This document shows, piece by piece, positions 30,179-31,452 of a stretch of 31,452 bases of DNA. The position numbers were made by a program, and so were the translations under genes. This DNA comes from Paramacrobiotus richtersi (Eukaryota; Tardigrada; Eutardigrada; Parachela; Macrobiotidae), in the NCBI GenBank assembly GCA_034698045.1, contig JAQGAU010000307.1, positions 1 to 31,452 of the forward strand. The letters are read 5' to 3'. The notes under the pieces were generated by a model. That model did not search any database. It had not been told where the DNA came from and saw only the letters and a program-made list of their open reading frames with translations. Each line of letters begins with the position of its first letter. Position 1 is the first letter of the stretch.

Positions 30179-30463
30179 CTATTTTTGAACAAAATACCGT
30201 GAAGACTGCTCTACAAACAAGGAATCAGTTGAAATGACAATTTGAAACTGATCGTCATGGATCTCCGGTTCATTCAGCAGGGTTTGGCTGCGACCCTTTC
30301 GAAGTTTCTGGATTAACTGATCGTACAAAGCGCTACAATATAGGCAGTCAGGTGAGTACATTGCTACCGAACTGATTACATGTTCTAGAACTTTCTTTCC
30401 GTGATAAATACATGATGTAAAAGTCTTTGCATTTTTTATTTCAGTCCTTGCATATGTGCTCAT
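30179..30463 (-). CDS. Hypothetical frame specific to copy B, uncertain
   Basis: 94 codons on the minus strand with protein-like composition (YCSALYDQLIQKLRKGRSQT, EIHDDQFQIVISTDSLFVEQ). It has no counterpart in copy A. No domain is recognised; it could be an exon of a decayed gene or a chance frame. Confidence 0.25.
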   Translation of the reverse strand: MSTYARTEIKNAKTFTSCIYHGKKVLEHVISSVAMYSPDCLYCSALYDQLIQKLRKGRSQTLLNEPEIHDDQFQIVISTDSLFVEQSSRYFVQK

Positions 30464-31364
30464 ACAACGAGATTTTATTATGGTACTGGGAATGCCGCTG
30501 CCGTAATGTTACTGCGTTTCGTAATATGCTGAACGTTAGGTTTTCTGTTTTGTGCGGTATTGACAGTATTCACCAGAATGCTGTAATGTTCCGCTCAAAT
30601 CAGAAAATGACGGATTGCTATCACACAAGTCAGGCTGTAACTATAGCGCTTTATACCAGTATAATAAAACGTTCTTCTAGGACAGCAGTAAACGTTAAGT
30701 ATGTGGAGTTTAACATTGTTGCCGATAGAAATGTGGGTTCAAACAGACAGCAGTGCGATAACAACGATGCCCTTAACATCTAGCTGTTTACAATAGTATG
30801 TATTACAATATTATATATGTACGTCTGCAAAATAGTGAATCGCAATACTGGTACATGGAATCGATCGCGATCGTCCATACACTGAATTCCTTTTCGTGTG
30901 TAGTATGTCTATAGAGTTCTAGATCTGCATGTACAGAGAATCGGATACGAAACAACAATGAAATCCCGCAGCATTGTAGACCACACCGCCCACGCATAAA
31001 ATAAGCATTATTGCGGTACTCATTCGGAAGGCACTTTCAGCGCATGCTTTACATATTATGTTAAGATTTCACGCAGAGCTCAGCAGTGGAGAAATATACA
31101 GCATCTCATGGCTCGGTTTGCAACATTTTACATTGCATATTCAGGCAAAGAAGCGTAAACAACAAGCCAAACCAGTATGGTTCAAATGTCCGAAGAGTGC
31201 AGCCAGTATACATACAGAGTGCGCGGTTAAATGATTCAACAGTGATGCGAAACAAGCAGTTATAGACACATCAGCAACCCTGCTGAGTGAACTGGTTACA
31301 GTCAGGTTTATTTTTGCCAACTGCCTGATCAATCAGATCACCTAGGCCTGTGTTGACCACGTAA

Positions 31365-31452
31365 TTAACAGTATTCGCCAGTATCAGGTTGCGTGGACGG
31401 CTGGAAGCGCTTCAACGCAAGGCTATACGGGCAATCTTGGGCATGTCCTACA
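31365..31452 (+). mobile_element. LINE reverse transcriptase C-terminal fragment, runs off right edge
   Basis: The plus-strand frame reads RLRGRLEALQRKAIRAILG then MSY at the edge. The LE.LQR.A.R.ILG motif is the conserved segment after the polymerase domain of jockey/CR1-type non-LTR elements. The upstream sequence is copy B of the duplication and not LINE, so the element is 5' truncated or joined here. Confidence 0.55.

Larger units (their letters stand above)
28650..31385. repeat. Segmental duplication, copy B
   Basis: Collinear with 8790-12430 plus 18385-18870. The part matching 12380 in A is followed within about 200 bases by the part matching 18385, so B lacks the 6 kb that holds the kinase fusion gene. 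B has its own block at about 30000-30450 that A lacks. Confidence 0.8.

Noticed and set aside
30300-30370. Plus-strand donor-like CAGGTGAGT
   Set aside because: The upstream plus-strand frame has a stop and no protein-like text; the minus strand reads better.
1-31452. tRNA or rRNA genes
   Set aside because: No A-box/B-box pair with cloverleaf potential and no rRNA core motif was found by eye on either strand.

Overview
The window looks like nuclear DNA of an invertebrate animal. The evidence is a spliced gene with short GT-AG introns (77 to 306 bases), animal-type domains (BACK, Vps4-like AAA ATPase) and a mix of old LINE, Helitron, DIRS-like and MITE copies. I cannot name the species; a tardigrade or arthropod-like genome is only a guess.

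Layout from left to right. Positions 1-3388 (minus strand) hold one uninterrupted reading frame of 1129 codons that runs off the left edge. It encodes a repetitive, Ser/Thr/Asp/Asn-rich, probably disordered protein, and its unusual NCG-rich codons create the GTCG texture seen on the plus strand. From 3.4 to 8.8 kb there are old elements and broken genes: a DIRS-like reverse transcriptase fossil, a palindromic MITE, a LINE fragment with a restriction-like endonuclease domain, and two Vps4-like ATPase copies. The second Vps4-like copy keeps most of the ATPase cassette and the family's C-terminal tail.

From 8.8 to 12.4 kb and again from 18.4 to 18.9 kb lies one copy (A) of a duplicated segment. 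The other copy (B) fills 28.65-31.39 kb. Both carry parts of a Helitron Rep protein and the same two broken, unrecognised gene fragments in the same order. In copy A the segment is split by about 6 kb that has no counterpart in B. That 6 kb block contains the main intact gene of the window.

The main gene (13091-17753, minus strand, six exons, all junctions in phase) encodes a predicted protein of 1223 residues: kinase-like domain, second kinase domain, BACK domain, then a GH16/laminarinase-like beta-sandwich without a visible catalytic motif. The first kinase domain has lost the DFG aspartate and looks like a pseudokinase; the second keeps the catalytic residues. Both kinase domains have a phase-1 intron at the same place after the hinge. 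This architecture is the strongest candidate for an undescribed system here.

From 19 to 28 kb the sequence is gene-poor: a LINE ORF1-like frame, a 956-base element with terminal inverted repeats, a gag-like zinc-knuckle fossil and long stretches with no recognisable gene. The last bases encode the C-terminal motif of a non-LTR reverse transcriptase.
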